Assembly (NCBI RefSeq): GCF_014205175.1
Contig: NZ_JACHNA010000001.1
Coordinates: 1,922,001 to 1,986,000 of the forward strand
DNA from: Micrococcus cohnii
Lineage (GTDB): Bacteria > Actinomycetota > Actinomycetes > Actinomycetales > Micrococcaceae
DNA length: 64,000 bases
Direction: 5' to 3'
Shown in pieces: positions 63,007 to 64,000 of this stretch (within the stretch, counting starts at the first letter, position 1; each line of letters opens with the position of its first letter). The position numbers and the translations under genes are program-made. Under the pieces are notes generated by a model, which saw only the letters and a program-made list of their open reading frames with translations, did no database searches and had not been told where the DNA came from.

Positions 63007-64000
63007 TCTGCGACCACCGCTTCCATGATCCTCTTCATGTTGTCCACCGTGAGCCGGTGGCCTGTGCTCAAGTCCGTGTCCTCGATGACGATCGTCACCG
63101 CGTACTGCGGGTCCTCCGCGGGGGCGAAGCCCGTGATCCACGAGTGGACGTTATCCGTGCCGCCGATCTGCGCCGTGCCGGTCTTGGCGCCGATCTGCAC
63201 GAGGGACGATTTCGCGCCGGAGACGCCGCCGTTCTCGACCGCCTCGACCATCATCTCCTGCACCTGTCGGGCGACGTCCTCGCTCGTGGCGCGGCCCTTC
63301 TCCTTCGGGGTGAACTCTTCGACGGAGGACAGATCGGCGCGGCGGATCGACTCGACGAGCTGGGGCTGCATGACGACGCCGTCGTTCGCGATGCCCGCGG
63401 CGACCATGTTCATCTGCAGCGCCGTGGCCTGCACGTCGCGCTGTCCGATCGCCGACTGCGCGAGCGCCGGGTCGTCGAGCCCCTCGGGGAACGTCGACGG
63501 GGTCACCGGCAGCGGCATCTCGAAGCCCTCGTTGAACCCGAACCGCTCGGCGGTCTCGCGGATCTCGTCCTCCCCGAGCTTCACCGCGGCCTCGGCGAAC
63601 GGGGTGTTGCACGAGTTCGCGAGGATCCAGGTCAGCGTGGCCTTGTCCTTCGTCGAGCAGATGCCGCCGTCGTAGTTGCCCATGGGCGTCGAGGTGCCGG
63701 GCGGGGTGTAGGTGGCGGGGACCTCGAGCTCCTCGTCGGGGGAGTACTCGCCGGATTCGAGCATCGCGACCGTGTCGATCAGCTTGAAGGTCGAGCCGGG
63801 GGAGACCAGCTGCTGCGTCGCCCGGTTCTGGTAGGCGCTGCCGCCGGGGGTCTCGTCGAGGCGGCGCATGGCCTCCGCCGCCACGTCCGGGTCCGTCGAC
63901 GACAGCGCGTTCGCGTCGAACGTCGGCTTGGACACCATGGCCTTGACCTCGCCCGTGCGCACATCGGTGACGACGATCGAGCCGCGCACCGAGTCCGGCA
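63003..64000 (-). CDS. pbpA: Penicillin-binding protein PbpA (transpeptidase), C-terminal part
   Basis: The 5' end lies outside the window; 331 codons are present, reading [20 protein letters not shown] into the transpeptidase domain. The three active-site motifs are SPGSTFK (nucleophile Ser, SxxK), SCN within [12 protein letters not shown] (SxN) and KTGTAQ (KTG). It crosslinks peptidoglycan at the division or elongation site. Its position ahead of pknA and pknB is the conserved pstP-rodA-pbpA-pknA-pknB order, of which the earlier genes would be farther right. Confidence 0.95.
   Translation of the reverse strand, partial: PDSVRGSIVVTDVRTGEVKAMVSKPTFDANALSSTDPDVAAEAMRRLDETPGGSAYQNRATQQLVSPGSTFKLIDTVAMLESGEYSPDEELEVPATYTPPGTSTPMGNYDGGICSTKDKATLTWILANSCNTPFAEAAVKLGEDEIRETAERFGFNEGFEMPLPVTPSTFPEGLDDPALAQSAIGQRDVQATALQMNMVAAGIANDGVVMQPQLVESIRRADLSSVEEFTPKEKGRATSEDVARQVQEMMVEAVENGGVSGAKSSLVQIGAKTGTAQIGGTDNVHSWITGFAPAEDPQYAVTIVIEDTDLSTGHRLTVDNMKRIMEAVVAE

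Overview
This is a GC-rich (about 70% by eye) actinobacterial chromosome segment centred on the replication origin. The order rpmH-dnaA-oriC-dnaN-recF-dciA-gyrB-gyrA, the left arm cca/NUDIX/murJ/trxB/trxA/parB/parA/rsmG/jag/yidC/yidD/rnpA, and the right arm crgA/pabA/pknB/pknA/pbpA match the conserved origin neighbourhood of Actinomycetota. A DLW-39 type micro-protein between tRNA-Ile and tRNA-Ala, and the lack of mycobacterial genes such as sigM between murJ and trxB, suggest Micrococcales. I cannot fix the genus from sequence alone.

Layout. 0-4.5 kb (minus strand): a copper-homeostasis operon, copZ - His-rich secreted protein - copA - YHS protein - csoR - FAD oxidoreductase (cut by the window), with two CsoR-like palindromes ahead of copZ. 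4.5-6.4 kb: a gene-poor stretch, a small unknown gene, an FGE-family protein and three 51-bp repeats. 6.4-10.6 kb (minus): rpsF-ssb-rpsR-rplI and dnaB, with DnaA boxes in the dnaB upstream region. 10.7-22.9 kb: housekeeping and metabolic genes (DUF1697, DUF559 nuclease-like, M18 aminopeptidase, GT87, inositol-phosphate synthase, acyltransferase-SGNH, formate-THF ligase, cca). 23-29 kb (plus): NUDIX, murJ, a degenerate pseudokinase/discoidin membrane protein, trxB, trxA. 29.3-37.4 kb (minus): parB, a gene-free 2-kb block with eight parS-like sites, parA, rsmG, jag, yidC, yidD, rnpA, rpmH. 37.4-48.8 kb (plus): dnaA, oriC, dnaN, recF, dciA, gyrB, gyrA, DUF3566. 48.9-49.4 kb: tRNA-Ile, DLW-39, tRNA-Ala. 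49.4-52.3 kb: a small accessory patch (two related long hairpins, broken IS3-family fragments, lipoprotein, PadR-DUF2812 pair, unknown membrane protein). 52.4-64 kb: queuosine-precursor transporter, nucleoside hydrolase, a Lys-rich membrane-anchored unknown, cyclophilin, rhomboid protease, another DnaA-box cluster, crgA, pabA/trpG, pknB, pknA and the 3' part of pbpA.

The genes work together as the replication, segregation and cell-envelope core: DnaA, DnaN, RecF, DciA, gyrase, DnaB and SSB for replication; ParA, ParB and parS for segregation; YidC, YidD and RnpA/RpmH for membrane insertion and translation; MurJ, PknA, PknB, PbpA, CrgA and the acyltransferase for wall growth. I found no clearly new multi-gene system. 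The observations most worth a second look are non-coding: the parS cluster, the 51-bp repeats, the non-origin DnaA-box clusters, two families of palindromic repeats, and the degraded pseudokinase next to murJ.
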